Shown piece by piece: positions 1-7,273 of a DNA stretch of 13,034 bases. The position numbers were made by a program, and so were the translations under genes. Numbering within the stretch: the stretch's first letter is position 1; each line of letters starts with the position of its first letter. The DNA lies in assembly GCA_963978235.1 (NCBI GenBank), contig CAXBQM010000033.1:1-13034 (forward strand). The letters are read 5' to 3'. The notes under the pieces are model-generated. The model ran no database searches. It was given only the letters and a program-made list of their open reading frames with translations, and had not been told where the DNA came from. This DNA comes from UBA7398 sp963978235 (GTDB taxonomy: Bacteria; Actinomycetota; Actinomycetes; Nanopelagicales; Nanopelagicaceae).

Positions 1-1041
1 GTTAATTCACTGACAAATAATGGCGGCGTCTATCCCATTCCACTATTAGTTTTTGCTGCTTTCCAATTAATGTTCGCAATCATTACTCCTGCACTAATTT
101 CTGGTGCCATCGCTGATCGAGCGAAATTTTTCTCATGGGGAATATTTGTTGCGCTCTGGTCAACGATTGTTTATTTTCCCGTCGCACACTGGGTATTTGC
201 ATTTGGAAATAAAGTTGGCGACTCGATTACCGGAGCCGGTTTTCTTGCCGCTAGAGGTGTTGAAGATTTTGCCGGCGGAACTGCGGTACACATCAATGCT
301 GGCGCTGCCGGTTTAGCACTTGCCATTGTTCTTGGTAGAAGAGTGGGTTGGCGAAAAGAAGCGATGCGACCACATTCGCTGCCACTTGTTTTACTTGGTG
401 CCGGGTTATTGTGGTTTGGTTGGTTTGGCTTTAATGCTGGTTCTGCGCTCGGTGCCAATGGCATCGCCGCACTGGCATTGATGAATACGCAAGTCGCAAC
501 AGCTGCTGCGCTCATTGGTTGGTTACTTGCAGAGCGATTACGAGATGGCCATCCCACTTCACTTGGCGCTGCATCGGGTGCAGTTGCAGGGCTCGTTGCG
601 ATCACACCAGCCTGCGCTTTCGTTGCACCATGGGCTGCAGTTGTTATCGGATTCCTTGCCGGAATTTTCTGTGCGATGGCGGTTGGAATTAAATATCGAT
701 TTAATTTCGATGATTCGCTTGATGTGGTCGGCGTTCATTTTGTTGGTGGCGTATGGGGATGTCTCTCCATTGGCTTCTTTGGCTCGAGCGCAGTAAATAG
801 TCTGGGACTTAATGGCATCTTTTACGGCGGAGGTAGTGCCTTGCTTGGGAAACAAGCTCTTGGAGTTCTCCTTGTTGCTGGCTACTCATTTGTCGTAACG
901 CTCATTCTCGGATTTATCATTGAAAAGACAATTGGTTTTAGAGTGAAACCAGAAGTAGAAATATCTGGCATTGATCTCAAAGAACATGCTGAATCTGCTT
1001 ACGAACTTGCACCATCTACACGAGGAGGTTTCTCATCATGA
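1..1041 (+). CDS. amtB: Ammonium transporter, Amt/AmtB family (5' end outside window)
   Basis: Integral membrane ammonium channel. The reading frame is open from base 1, so the gene begins upstream; 346 residues are visible of the usual 400-450, and the ATG at 70 is internal. Family signatures seen: the block around ITPALISGAIADR, DFAGGTAVHIN (nt 265-297), whose Asp and His match the E. coli Asp160 and pore His168, and GVHFVGGVWG, whose His (nt 736-738) matches the second pore His318. The C-terminal cytosolic tail (FRVKPEVEISGIDL, then HAESAYE) is the conserved region that contacts PII proteins. The stop overlaps the next start as ATGA, so the PII gene is translationally coupled. This amt-PII-GlnD order is standard in actinobacteria. 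The promoter and any nitrogen-regulator site lie outside the window. Confidence 0.96.
   Translation, partial: VNSLTNNGGVYPIPLLVFAAFQLMFAIITPALISGAIADRAKFFSWGIFVALWSTIVYFPVAHWVFAFGNKVGDSITGAGFLAARGVEDFAGGTAVHINAGAAGLALAIVLGRRVGWRKEAMRPHSLPLVLLGAGLLWFGWFGFNAGSALGANGIAALALMNTQVATAAALIGWLLAERLRDGHPTSLGAASGAVAGLVAITPACAFVAPWAAVVIGFLAGIFCAMAVGIKYRFNFDDSLDVVGVHFVGGVWGCLSIGFFGSSAVNSLGLNGIFYGGGSALLGKQALGVLLVAGYSFVVTLILGFIIEKTIGFRVKPEVEISGIDLKEHAESAYELAPSTRGGFSS
1022..1028 (+). promoter_or_regulatory. Strong Shine-Dalgarno of the PII gene
   Basis: GAGGAGG lies 9 nt before the ATG at 1038, inside the end of amtB. It fixes the PII start and suggests the small regulator is translated more efficiently than its neighbours, most of which have weak ribosome binding sites. 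Confidence 0.8.
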
Positions 1042-1376
1042 AACTTGTTACGGCAATTCTTAAACCATTCAAATTAGATGATGTGAAGAGCGCGCTACAG
1101 GCGTATGGAATCAATGGTATGACTGTCTCCGAAGCAAGTGGTTTTGGCAGACAGAAAGGTCATACCGAGGTTTATCGCGGTGCCGAATACACCATTGATC
1201 TCGTGCCAAAAATTCGACTTGAAGTTCTTGTCGATAGCAGTGAAGTCGATGCAGTAATCGATGTCATCGTTAAAGCTGCATCAACCGGTGCTATCGGAGA
1301 TGGCAAAGTTTGGGCGACTCCCGTTGATCAAGTTGTTCGAGTGCGAACAGGTGAACGAGGCACGGACGCAATTTAG
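1038..1376 (+). CDS. glnK: Nitrogen regulatory PII protein (GlnK/GlnB)
   Basis: 112-residue PII signal protein, the normal full length. It is a trimeric sensor of 2-oxoglutarate and ATP/ADP that in actinobacteria blocks Amt and controls nitrogen regulators. The N-terminus (MKLVTAILKPFKLDDV) and T-loop (GFGRQKGHTEVYRGAEY) match PII closely. Tyr51 at the T-loop tip, the modification site, is present; in Corynebacterium and Streptomyces it is adenylylated by the neighbouring GlnD rather than uridylylated. The C-terminal signature TGAIGDGKVW and the RVRTGE segment that binds nucleotide phosphates are also present. It overlaps amtB by 4 bp and glnD by 1 bp. Being beside amt, glnK is the better symbol, but sequence alone does not separate it from glnB. 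Confidence 0.96.
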   Translation: MKLVTAILKPFKLDDVKSALQAYGINGMTVSEASGFGRQKGHTEVYRGAEYTIDLVPKIRLEVLVDSSEVDAVIDVIVKAASTGAIGDGKVWATPVDQVVRVRTGERGTDAI

Positions 1377-3631
1377 TGGCGACACGTCAGCGAAGAGATC
1401 GGTCCGACTCCGTCGATAAAGAGTTAACCGATCTCTTTCGCGTTGCATTAGAGAGTAATAATGCGGTCGGCAAAGAGATTGCTCTCATCGCCGTTGGTGG
1501 ATATGGCCGAGCAGAACTATCGCCCGGATCTGATTTAGATATTGTCATTTTGCATGGTGGCGCTATTGAAGGGCTAGCAGAGATTGTCAATGCATTTCTC
1601 TATCCCTTATGGGATAGTGGCCGCGCCATTGATCATTCAGTGCGCAATCTTTCCGAGATGAAGTCGGTAATCGCGAGCGATCTCAAAGTTGCTCTGGGTG
1701 CGCTCAATGCCCGTTATATTGCGGGAAATCAAAGCTTTGCAGACCGCGCCGTTACAGATATTTCAACTCAAGCAAAGAAGAGAATGCCAAGTTTTCTTCC
1801 GGAATTGCGGGTAATGACTCAAGACCGTCATCAACGACAGGGCGAATTGGCCTATTTGCTTGAGCCTGATTTAAAAGAAGCGCGCGGTGGTTTGCGAGAT
1901 GTGACGTTAATTAGAGCGATCTCAGATTGCACCGATATCACGGTGCCATTAGATCGTGTGGCAAGTGCTGAAAGTTCGTTACTCAATATTAGAGATGCTC
2001 TTCATGAAGTGAGTGGCAGGAATAAAGATCAACTCTTCTTTGTAGAACAAGACAAAGTGGCAGATCTTTTAAAATTTACCAATGCTGATGAATTGATGGC
2101 TGAAGTCGCTCGTTCTGCACGGACCATTGATTTTGTGCTGGAATTGATGTGGCATCAAAGTGATCATCAGAAAGGTAAGAATTTTCTTAAGTTCAAGAAA
2201 ACCAAAGCTAAGTCGTTGGAGTTAGGTTTGGCTTTAGAATCTAACGAAGTTGTCATCACCGATTCTTTTAATATCGCAGATGATCCCGTCATTGGGCTAC
2301 GTGCAGCAGCAACTGCAGCGCAACTTGGTGTTCCACTCTCGCTTGGCTCTTGTGAACGGCTGGCACGGGAAATGGTTGATCTTCCGACGCCGTGGCCAAA
2401 AACTGCTCGAGCAGAGTTAGTAAGACTTATAGGCGCGGGGGCTGCCATGGTGCGCGTCTGGGAAGCGCTTGAACAAGAAGGCGTCATCAGCAGAATATTT
2501 CCGGAATGGAACCATCTTCGCTCGCTACCGCAACGAAATGTGTTGCATCGACATACCGTTGATAGACATATGGTGGAGACAGCAGTAAAAGCAGCGGCAC
2601 TCACACGTTCGGTACATCGCCCCGATCTCCTTCTTATCGCAGCGCTCTTTCACGATTTAGGAAAAGGATTTGCAGAACGAGATCATTCTGATTACGGCGC
2701 AGAATTAATGGCGCCGCTTGCAGTGCGACTTGGATTTGCCGATGATGACGTGAATATTTTGACGCTATTGGTCAAACATCACCTTCTGCTATCGGCGACC
2801 GCCACACGTCGAGATCTTGATGATCCTGCCACCATTTCAACAGTCACATCTGCAATTCCAGATGCTCAGACGCTCGAACTTCTCCACGCACTTTCGATAG
2901 CTGATGGTGAAGCAACCGGAAAAGCTGCATGGAGCGATTGGAAGGCCACACTCGTTTCATCATTAGTCCATCGTTGCCAAGCGGCCATGTCTGGAATTCT
3001 GCCGGCGCAACAACGAGAACTCAGTAGTGAAGATATTGCCCGTGCTGAATCGGGAGAGTTGCATGTTGCACTTCGAACCGGTGATGGAGATTTCATCATC
3101 GACATTGTGATTCCAGATCGCACTGGCGTTCTTGCATTAGTAGCAGGCGTATTAAGCGCCGCTCGTTGCAATGTTCGATCAGCGCGTACGCGTTCCTATG
3201 CACAGTCAGCGGTGATGACGTGGAATGTCGTTGTTGATGAACATCTCACGCCACCTTCAGAAGCTGATTTAAAGGCGCTATTAACTGATGCGCTCAATGG
3301 CAAGTTGGATATCCAATCTCGGATTGCCGAGCGAATAAGAAATTTCCGCCTGCTGCCTGGAATTCCAGTTCCACCACCAATGGTTGAAGTCTTAAACGAT
3401 GCCGCCACTGGTGCGACCGTGGTTGAAGTTCGAATGCACGATCGACCTGGCCTGCTTTACACGATTGCCTCTGCGGTTACAGCGACGAAAGTGGAAATCA
3501 AGGCTGCGATTGTGTCGACACTGGGAGCCGAAGCGCTCGATAGTTTGTATATCACTGAACTCAACGGAGCTGCGTTAAGCAGTGAGCGTGCGCAATCGAT
3601 TGCGAAAGAGTTACAAGAAAAACTTCAGTAA
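1376..3631 (+). CDS. glnD: PII nucleotidyltransferase / hydrolase GlnD
   Basis: Bifunctional enzyme that modifies and de-modifies PII according to glutamine. The 751 residues show the full domain order. The nucleotidyltransferase has GGYGRAEL (41-48) followed by GSDLD (51-55), with metal-binding Asp53 and Asp55. The HD hydrolase has ALFHDLGKG with His426-Asp427. Two C-terminal ACT domains that sense glutamine begin near residues 570 (IDIVIPDRTGVLALVAGV) and 682 (VVEVRMHDRPGLLYTIASA). It is shorter than E. coli GlnD (about 890), mostly at the N-terminus. The start is the GTG that overlaps the PII stop (TAGTG) and has no good Shine-Dalgarno, so expression probably depends on coupling to glnK. 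In actinobacteria the enzyme usually adenylylates PII. Confidence 0.95.
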   Translation: MATRQRRDRSDSVDKELTDLFRVALESNNAVGKEIALIAVGGYGRAELSPGSDLDIVILHGGAIEGLAEIVNAFLYPLWDSGRAIDHSVRNLSEMKSVIASDLKVALGALNARYIAGNQSFADRAVTDISTQAKKRMPSFLPELRVMTQDRHQRQGELAYLLEPDLKEARGGLRDVTLIRAISDCTDITVPLDRVASAESSLLNIRDALHEVSGRNKDQLFFVEQDKVADLLKFTNADELMAEVARSARTIDFVLELMWHQSDHQKGKNFLKFKKTKAKSLELGLALESNEVVITDSFNIADDPVIGLRAAATAAQLGVPLSLGSCERLAREMVDLPTPWPKTARAELVRLIGAGAAMVRVWEALEQEGVISRIFPEWNHLRSLPQRNVLHRHTVDRHMVETAVKAAALTRSVHRPDLLLIAALFHDLGKGFAERDHSDYGAELMAPLAVRLGFADDDVNILTLLVKHHLLLSATATRRDLDDPATISTVTSAIPDAQTLELLHALSIADGEATGKAAWSDWKATLVSSLVHRCQAAMSGILPAQQRELSSEDIARAESGELHVALRTGDGDFIIDIVIPDRTGVLALVAGVLSAARCNVRSARTRSYAQSAVMTWNVVVDEHLTPPSEADLKALLTDALNGKLDIQSRIAERIRNFRLLPGIPVPPPMVEVLNDAATGATVVEVRMHDRPGLLYTIASAVTATKVEIKAAIVSTLGAEALDSLYITELNGAALSSERAQSIAKELQEKLQ

Positions 3632-3641
3632 CATTCCGCCC

Positions 3642-5099
3642 ATGTTTGAATCGCTCTCTAGCAAGTTTTCGAGCGCGCTCTCTGCGCTACGAAATCGCGG
3701 TCGCATTGCACCTGGCGATATCGACGAAATGGCTACGGAGATTCGTGCAGCGCTGCTTGACGCCGATGTCTCATTGGCAGTTGCAGAACATTTTGTCGCC
3801 ACAATTTCGGCTCGTGCACATGAGGCGCTTCCTACTGTGCGGCAGAGTACTAATCCATCTCAAGCAATATTTGAGATCGTTAATCAAGAACTTATTGCGA
3901 TACTCGGTGGCCAAGCGCGTCGAGTTCGATTTGCGAAGAGCCCTCCAACAGTCATTATGTTGGCCGGTTTACAAGGATCGGGTAAGACGACGCTCGCTGG
4001 AAAATTAGCGCGGTATTTTGCAAGCCAAGGAAACACACCTCTGCTTGTTGCGGCAGATTTACAACGCCCTAATGCAGTGACGCAATTGCAAGTAGTGGGA
4101 GAGCAAGCCGGTGTGCCAGTTTTTGCACCGGAACCAGGCAACGGTGTTGGTAATCCCGTCAAAGTTTCACAAGCTGGTCTGGAGTTTGCCAAATCAAAAC
4201 TCCATAACATAGTAATTGTTGATACTGCAGGACGATTAGGCATTGACCAAGAGTTGATGCAAGAGGCCTCAAATATTCGAAACGCAATCTCGCCCGATGA
4301 AGTGATTTTTGTTGTTGATGCGATGATTGGCCAAGATGCAGTTCGTACCGCACAAGCATTTCTTAATGGCGTGGGATTTGATGCAGTCGCCCTGACAAAA
4401 CTTGATGGTGATGCTCGCGGTGGCGCTGCGCTTTCAATTGCGCACGTTACGCAACGACCAATTATGTTTGCGTCAACCGGTGAGAAAATAACAGACTTTG
4501 ATCTCTTCTATCCCGATCGAATGGCTTCTCGAATCCTCGGAATGGGCGATATCGCAACCCTTGCTGAACAAGCGAAGGCAGCATTTGATACCAGTTCAAG
4601 TGAGAAATTCGAAAAGAAATTTGCCGAAGGTGAAGATTTCACGTTGGAAGATTTTCTGGAGCAGATGCAAGCGATGAAAAAAATGGGTTCCATGTCAAAA
4701 TTGTTAGGAATGTTGCCCGGCGCAAATAGTGGTGCGATGAAGAAACAACTAGAGAGCTTTGATGAGAGTGAGATGGTGCGGACACAAGCGATTATTCAAT
4801 CGATGACTCCGAGCGAACGAACTAATCCAAAGATCTTAAATGGTTCGCGCCGCGCTCGAATTGCACTGGGAAGTGGTCGTTCCGTTAAAGAAGTGAATAC
4901 CCTCGTTGATAGATTTTCAGCCGCGCAAAAAGCGATGAAGCAATTACGCAATGGCGGAGTGCCAGCAGGGTTACCAGCCGGATTGCCTGGGATGCCACCG
5001 ATTCCGAGAGGTGGGGGCTTTAAACAGCCACATCAGAATCAGAAGAAGAAGTCCCGATCTGGAAATCCAGCGAAGCGAGCGGCTGAAGAGGGGCGCTAA
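3642..5099 (+). CDS. ffh: Signal recognition particle protein Ffh (SRP54 GTPase)
   Basis: GTPase that with 4.5S RNA targets membrane and secreted proteins to the Sec translocon. The 485 residues comprise an N domain (1 to about 100), a G domain with GSGKT (112-116), DTAGR (from 194) and TKLDG (252-256), and a Met-rich M domain from about 333 (FTLEDFLEQMQAMKKMG, then LLGMLPG). The tail is rich in Gly and Pro and ends in basic residues. I chose the ATG at 3642 (MFESLSSKFSSAL) because Ffh homologues begin with this helix. A longer in-frame start at 3582 would add 20 unrelated residues inside glnD. The gene lies 10 bp after glnD, as in Streptomyces, and has no clear Shine-Dalgarno, so it is probably co-transcribed with amtB-glnK-glnD. 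Confidence 0.95.
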   Translation: MFESLSSKFSSALSALRNRGRIAPGDIDEMATEIRAALLDADVSLAVAEHFVATISARAHEALPTVRQSTNPSQAIFEIVNQELIAILGGQARRVRFAKSPPTVIMLAGLQGSGKTTLAGKLARYFASQGNTPLLVAADLQRPNAVTQLQVVGEQAGVPVFAPEPGNGVGNPVKVSQAGLEFAKSKLHNIVIVDTAGRLGIDQELMQEASNIRNAISPDEVIFVVDAMIGQDAVRTAQAFLNGVGFDAVALTKLDGDARGGAALSIAHVTQRPIMFASTGEKITDFDLFYPDRMASRILGMGDIATLAEQAKAAFDTSSSEKFEKKFAEGEDFTLEDFLEQMQAMKKMGSMSKLLGMLPGANSGAMKKQLESFDESEMVRTQAIIQSMTPSERTNPKILNGSRRARIALGSGRSVKEVNTLVDRFSAAQKAMKQLRNGGVPAGLPAGLPGMPPIPRGGGFKQPHQNQKKKSRSGNPAKRAAEEGR

Positions 5100-5144
5100 C
5101 CTCAGTTTGGGCATTCCTGCCGCGCATGGCAAGATTTGCCTCCT

Positions 5145-5170
5145 GAACAAGAGCCCTCTACCTCTTGTTC
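5145..5170 (+). terminator. 9-bp hairpin downstream of ffh, terminator candidate
   Basis: A perfect 9-bp stem GAACAAGAG / CTCTTGTTC closes an 8-nt loop (5154-5161). It starts 45 bp after the ffh stop. No T-run follows, so a classical intrinsic terminator is not proven; actinobacterial terminators often lack a strong T-run. It could equally be part of a leader acting on rpsP. Confidence 0.5.
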
Positions 5171-5192
5171 TACCACCCAGAATAGGTCTACT

Positions 5193-5214
5193 CGTTTGAA
5201 TTCCTACTCAAACG
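5193..5214 (+). promoter_or_regulatory. Second hairpin just upstream of rpsP
   Basis: A perfect 7-bp stem CGTTTGA / TCAAACG closes an 8-nt loop (ATTCCTAC, 5200-5207). It sits 41 bp before the rpsP start. Like the upstream hairpin its loop is 8 nt and ends CTAC. It overlaps a weak candidate promoter, so it may be a DNA operator or an RNA leader element. Confidence 0.4.
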
Positions 5215-5240
5215 TGTTGTATCTGTTCGACTACATATCA

Positions 5241-5245
5241 AGGAG
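5241..5245 (+). promoter_or_regulatory. Shine-Dalgarno deciding the GTG start of rpsP
   Basis: AGGAG within TCAAGGAGAAACC lies 9 nt before the GTG at 5255. The S16 N-terminus begins directly after this GTG, so the site confirms a non-ATG start for a highly expressed ribosomal protein. Confidence 0.8.
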
Positions 5246-5254
5246 AAACCCTTC

Positions 5255-5803
5255 GTGGGCGTAAAGATTCGATTGATGCGTCTCGGCAAGATTCGCACAC
5301 CTCATTTCCGTATTGTTGTTACTGATTCTCGTAAAGCGCGTAATGGACTATCTATTGAAGAGATTGGTCGTTACTCGCCAGCGCAAGAACCATCACTGAT
5401 TGAAGTGAAGTCAGATCGTGCACAACATTGGTTAAAAGTCGGCGCACTTCCAACTCCAGCTGTAGAGGCGTTATTTAAAGTCACTGGTGATTGGCAGAAA
5501 TTTAAAGGGCTTCCTGGTTCAGAAGGAACTCTGAAGAAAGCAGCGCCAAAGGAAGATAAGCGGATTGCATATGAAGCTGCAGTAAAAGCAGCAGCAAATG
5601 AACCAAAAGATGGCGCAACAACAATGAAGAAGAAGGCAGCGGAGAAACTTGCTGCAAAGAGCGCTCCTGCAGAAGCAGAAGCTCCAGCCGATGTTGTTGA
5701 GTCAGCAGTTTCAGAAGAGGCCGTTTCACCAGAAGTTGTTGCAGAAGAAGCAGTAGCAGTTGAAGCAGTTGCAGAAGCAACTCCAGAAGCGGCAGCTGAA
5801 TAA
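5255..5803 (+). CDS. rpsP: 30S ribosomal protein S16 with long charged C-terminal tail
   Basis: S16 binds 16S rRNA and is needed for 30S assembly. Residues 1 to about 85 are the conserved core (VKIRLMRLGKIRTPHFRIVV, then DSRKARNG and IEEIGRYSP). At 182 residues it is about twice the length of E. coli S16 (82). Some actinobacterial S16 proteins also have tails, though to my knowledge usually shorter. The tail splits by charge: a Lys/Ala-rich part (about 88-135), then a final 47 residues (136-182) made largely of Ala, Val and Glu with no Lys or Arg. The start is GTG behind a good ribosome binding site. It is the first gene of the rpsP-khpA-rimM-trmD operon; the stop is 2 bp before khpA. The tail function is unknown to me. 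Confidence 0.96.
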   Translation: MGVKIRLMRLGKIRTPHFRIVVTDSRKARNGLSIEEIGRYSPAQEPSLIEVKSDRAQHWLKVGALPTPAVEALFKVTGDWQKFKGLPGSEGTLKKAAPKEDKRIAYEAAVKAAANEPKDGATTMKKKAAEKLAAKSAPAEAEAPADVVESAVSEEAVSPEVVAEEAVAVEAVAEATPEAAAE

Positions 5804-5805
5804 CG

Positions 5806-6045
5806 ATGATTGACGAAGCGCTCGAGCACCTCGTCAAGGGCATTGTCGATAACCCAGAAGAGGTTGTTATCTCTGAAAAAGAACATCGTCGCGGAACTAC
5901 GTTAGAAGTTCGCGTGCATCCAGAAGATATCGGCAAAGTAATCGGACGAAATGGTCGTACCGCAAAAGCGTTGCGAACTGTTGTCTCTGCGATTGCAGGA
6001 CGAAGCGTTCGAGTTGATCTCATCGAGGCTGACGAGGCGAGATAA
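5806..6045 (+). CDS. khpA: KH-domain RNA-binding protein KhpA
   Basis: 79-residue single type-II KH domain protein, the normal size for the KhpA family (older names YlqC, UPF0109). The RNA-binding loop GRNG (47-50) lies in the classic setting DIGKVIGRNGRTAKALR. KhpA binds RNA, often with KhpB, and affects cell envelope and division in Gram-positive bacteria. Its place between rpsP and rimM is conserved across Firmicutes and Actinobacteria. The ATG starts 2 bp after the rpsP stop with no clear Shine-Dalgarno, so translation is probably coupled. Its stop abuts the rimM start with no gap. Confidence 0.94.
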   Translation: MIDEALEHLVKGIVDNPEEVVISEKEHRRGTTLEVRVHPEDIGKVIGRNGRTAKALRTVVSAIAGRSVRVDLIEADEAR

Positions 6046-6543
6046 ATGCTCCTCGTCGTCGGCCGAATTGGTCGCGCACATGGAGTTCGTGGTGAAGCCA
6101 CAATTGAAGTTCGAACCGATGATCCGGATGCGCGATTTCCCGTGGGCGCTTCATTGCAGACCGATCCCGCCGAAAAAGGCCCATTAACAATCGTTTCTGG
6201 CCGAGTTCATAACGGAATCCTGCTTTTAGGTTTTGCCGGAATTACCGATAGAACCGCCGTCGAAAAACTTCGCAACACTCTGCTCCTTGCCGAGGTTGAT
6301 ATTGATGCGGAAAGTTCAGACGATCTCTATCACATCGCCCAGATAAAAGGTTGTTCTGTTTTCCTTGAAAATGGAACAGAAGTTGGCGTGGTCACGGATG
6401 TGTTAGAGCTCCCGGCACAAGATACTTTGGTCATTGAGACTTCATCAGGAGAGAAACTAGTTCCGTTCGTGACCACTATGGTCCCCACTATCGATATTAA
6501 AAATAAGAAGCTAGTTATTTCGCCACCTGAAGGTCTGCTATGA
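6046..6543 (+). CDS. rimM: 16S rRNA processing protein RimM
   Basis: Assembly factor for the 30S head that binds S19 and helps 16S maturation. The 165 residues are a normal length. The N-terminal domain opens with LLVVGRIGRAHGVRGE, the family signature. The C-terminal PRC-barrel begins near DLYHIAQIKGC (93-103), where relatives have a similar (F/L)Y motif, and ends with LVPFVTTMVPTIDI and the usual PPEGLL. GAGG about 10 nt before the ATG can serve as ribosome binding site. It overlaps trmD by 4 bp (ATGA). Placement in rpsP-khpA-rimM-trmD confirms the call. Confidence 0.95.
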   Translation: MLLVVGRIGRAHGVRGEATIEVRTDDPDARFPVGASLQTDPAEKGPLTIVSGRVHNGILLLGFAGITDRTAVEKLRNTLLLAEVDIDAESSDDLYHIAQIKGCSVFLENGTEVGVVTDVLELPAQDTLVIETSSGEKLVPFVTTMVPTIDIKNKKLVISPPEGLL

Positions 6544-7217
6544 AAATCTCAGCTATTTCAATTTTTCCAGAGTACTTTCAACCGCTTCAACTTTCATTAA
6601 TAGGTAAAGCACAAGCGAATTCATTGGTGGAATTAGAAGTGAAAGATCTTCGACAGTTCACACACGATCCTCATCGAACAGTTGATGACACTCCTTACGG
6701 TGGAGGCGCGGGCATGGTCATGAAACCCGAACCATGGGGAGAAGCACTTGATGCAACTCTTACTGACGGCTGTGATCTGATTATCTTGACGCCAGCTGGA
6801 GAGCGTTTTAGTCAACGTATCGCAGAAAAGTTTTCACATTCACCACATTTGGTCTTTGCATGTGGTCGCTATGAGGGGATTGATGCCAGAGTTACTGAGT
6901 ACTATCAATTAGATCAACGATTCCGAGTTCATGAAATTTCAATTGGTGATTACGTTTTAAATGGTGGCGAAGTTGCGGCGTTGGCCATCATCGAATCGGT
7001 AGTGCGCCTCATCCCGGGCGTTATCGGCAATCCCGAATCGCTGATTGAGGAATCACATGCTCGTGAGGGAGTTGTTGAATATCCCACGTATACAAAACCC
7101 GCTGAGTGGCGTGGCTTGAAAGTTCCCGATGTCCTCAGCTCTGGAAACCATGGCGCAATTGCAGCCTGGCGAAAGAGCGCGGCAGAAGCGAGATCTCAAC
7201 ACGCACAGCCTGAGTAG
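6540..7217 (+). CDS. trmD: tRNA (guanine-37-N1)-methyltransferase TrmD
   Basis: SPOUT methyltransferase that makes m1G37 in tRNAs and prevents +1 frameshifting. The 225 residues include DDTPYGGGAGMVMKPEP (from 49), GRYEGID (109-115) and the trefoil-knot segment SIGDYVLNGGE (134-144) that binds SAM. The C-terminal part reads YTKPAEWRGLKVPDVLSSG and NHGAIAAWR, as in the family. One point to note: where E. coli has EDSF, with the proposed catalytic Asp169, this protein has EESH (170-173), so the Asp position holds Glu171. I believe other actinobacteria share this, so it need not mean loss of activity. It is the last gene of its operon; rplS does not follow. Confidence 0.96.
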   Translation: MKISAISIFPEYFQPLQLSLIGKAQANSLVELEVKDLRQFTHDPHRTVDDTPYGGGAGMVMKPEPWGEALDATLTDGCDLIILTPAGERFSQRIAEKFSHSPHLVFACGRYEGIDARVTEYYQLDQRFRVHEISIGDYVLNGGEVAALAIIESVVRLIPGVIGNPESLIEESHAREGVVEYPTYTKPAEWRGLKVPDVLSSGNHGAIAAWRKSAAEARSQHAQPE

Positions 7218-7219
7218 AC

Positions 7220-7262
7220 CTTAAAGTTACGGTGCCGTAACCTACGATTGCGTAAGTTACGG
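7220..7262 (+). promoter_or_regulatory. Desaturase promoter with palindromic operator
   Basis: The 56-bp gap before the desaturase holds a near-perfect 16-bp palindrome, GTTACGGTGCCGTAAC (7226-7241), with 7-bp arms. Next comes a likely -10 box TACGAT (7243-7248), then a second inverted repeat CGTAA-G-TTACG (7251-7261) that repeats the GTTACGG half-site. The palindrome fills the spacer between the -10 and where a -35 should be (weak CTTAAA, 7220-7225). A dimeric repressor, for example of the TetR type common for lipid genes, bound here would block RNA polymerase. No regulator gene lies nearby. The ribosome binding site GGAGAGG (7261-7267) follows directly. Confidence 0.65.
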
Positions 7263-7273
7263 AGAGGCGAGCG

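Larger units (their letters stand above)
5100..5254 (+). promoter_or_regulatory. Structured ffh-rpsP intergenic region
   Basis: This 155-bp gap is large for the window and holds no gene. It contains at least four possible stem-loops. Two short ones overlap near the start: GGCA-TTCC-TGCC (5110-5121) and GGCAA-GAT-TTGCC (5128-5140); TGCC of the first could instead pair with GGCA of the second. They are followed by the two stronger hairpins listed separately. A possible promoter is TTGAAT (5196-5201) with TATCTG (5220-5225) 18 nt on, but the match is weak. The region must end the ffh transcript, start the rpsP transcript, or both. Confidence 0.5.

Noticed and set aside
3582..3641. Longer ffh start adding 20 residues inside glnD
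   Set aside because: The added residues do not resemble the Ffh N domain, and homologues start at MFESLSSKF; the ATG at 3642 fits better.
5502..6101. Long minus-strand open frame opposite rpsP-khpA
   Set aside because: Its Leu/Gln-rich composition is the mirror of the Ala/Glu-rich S16 tail codons; no domain and no start signal.
7226..7241. Palindrome read as the trmD terminator
   Set aside because: No T-run follows, the loop is too tight for the full stem, and the half-site recurs downstream near a -10 box, which fits an operator better.
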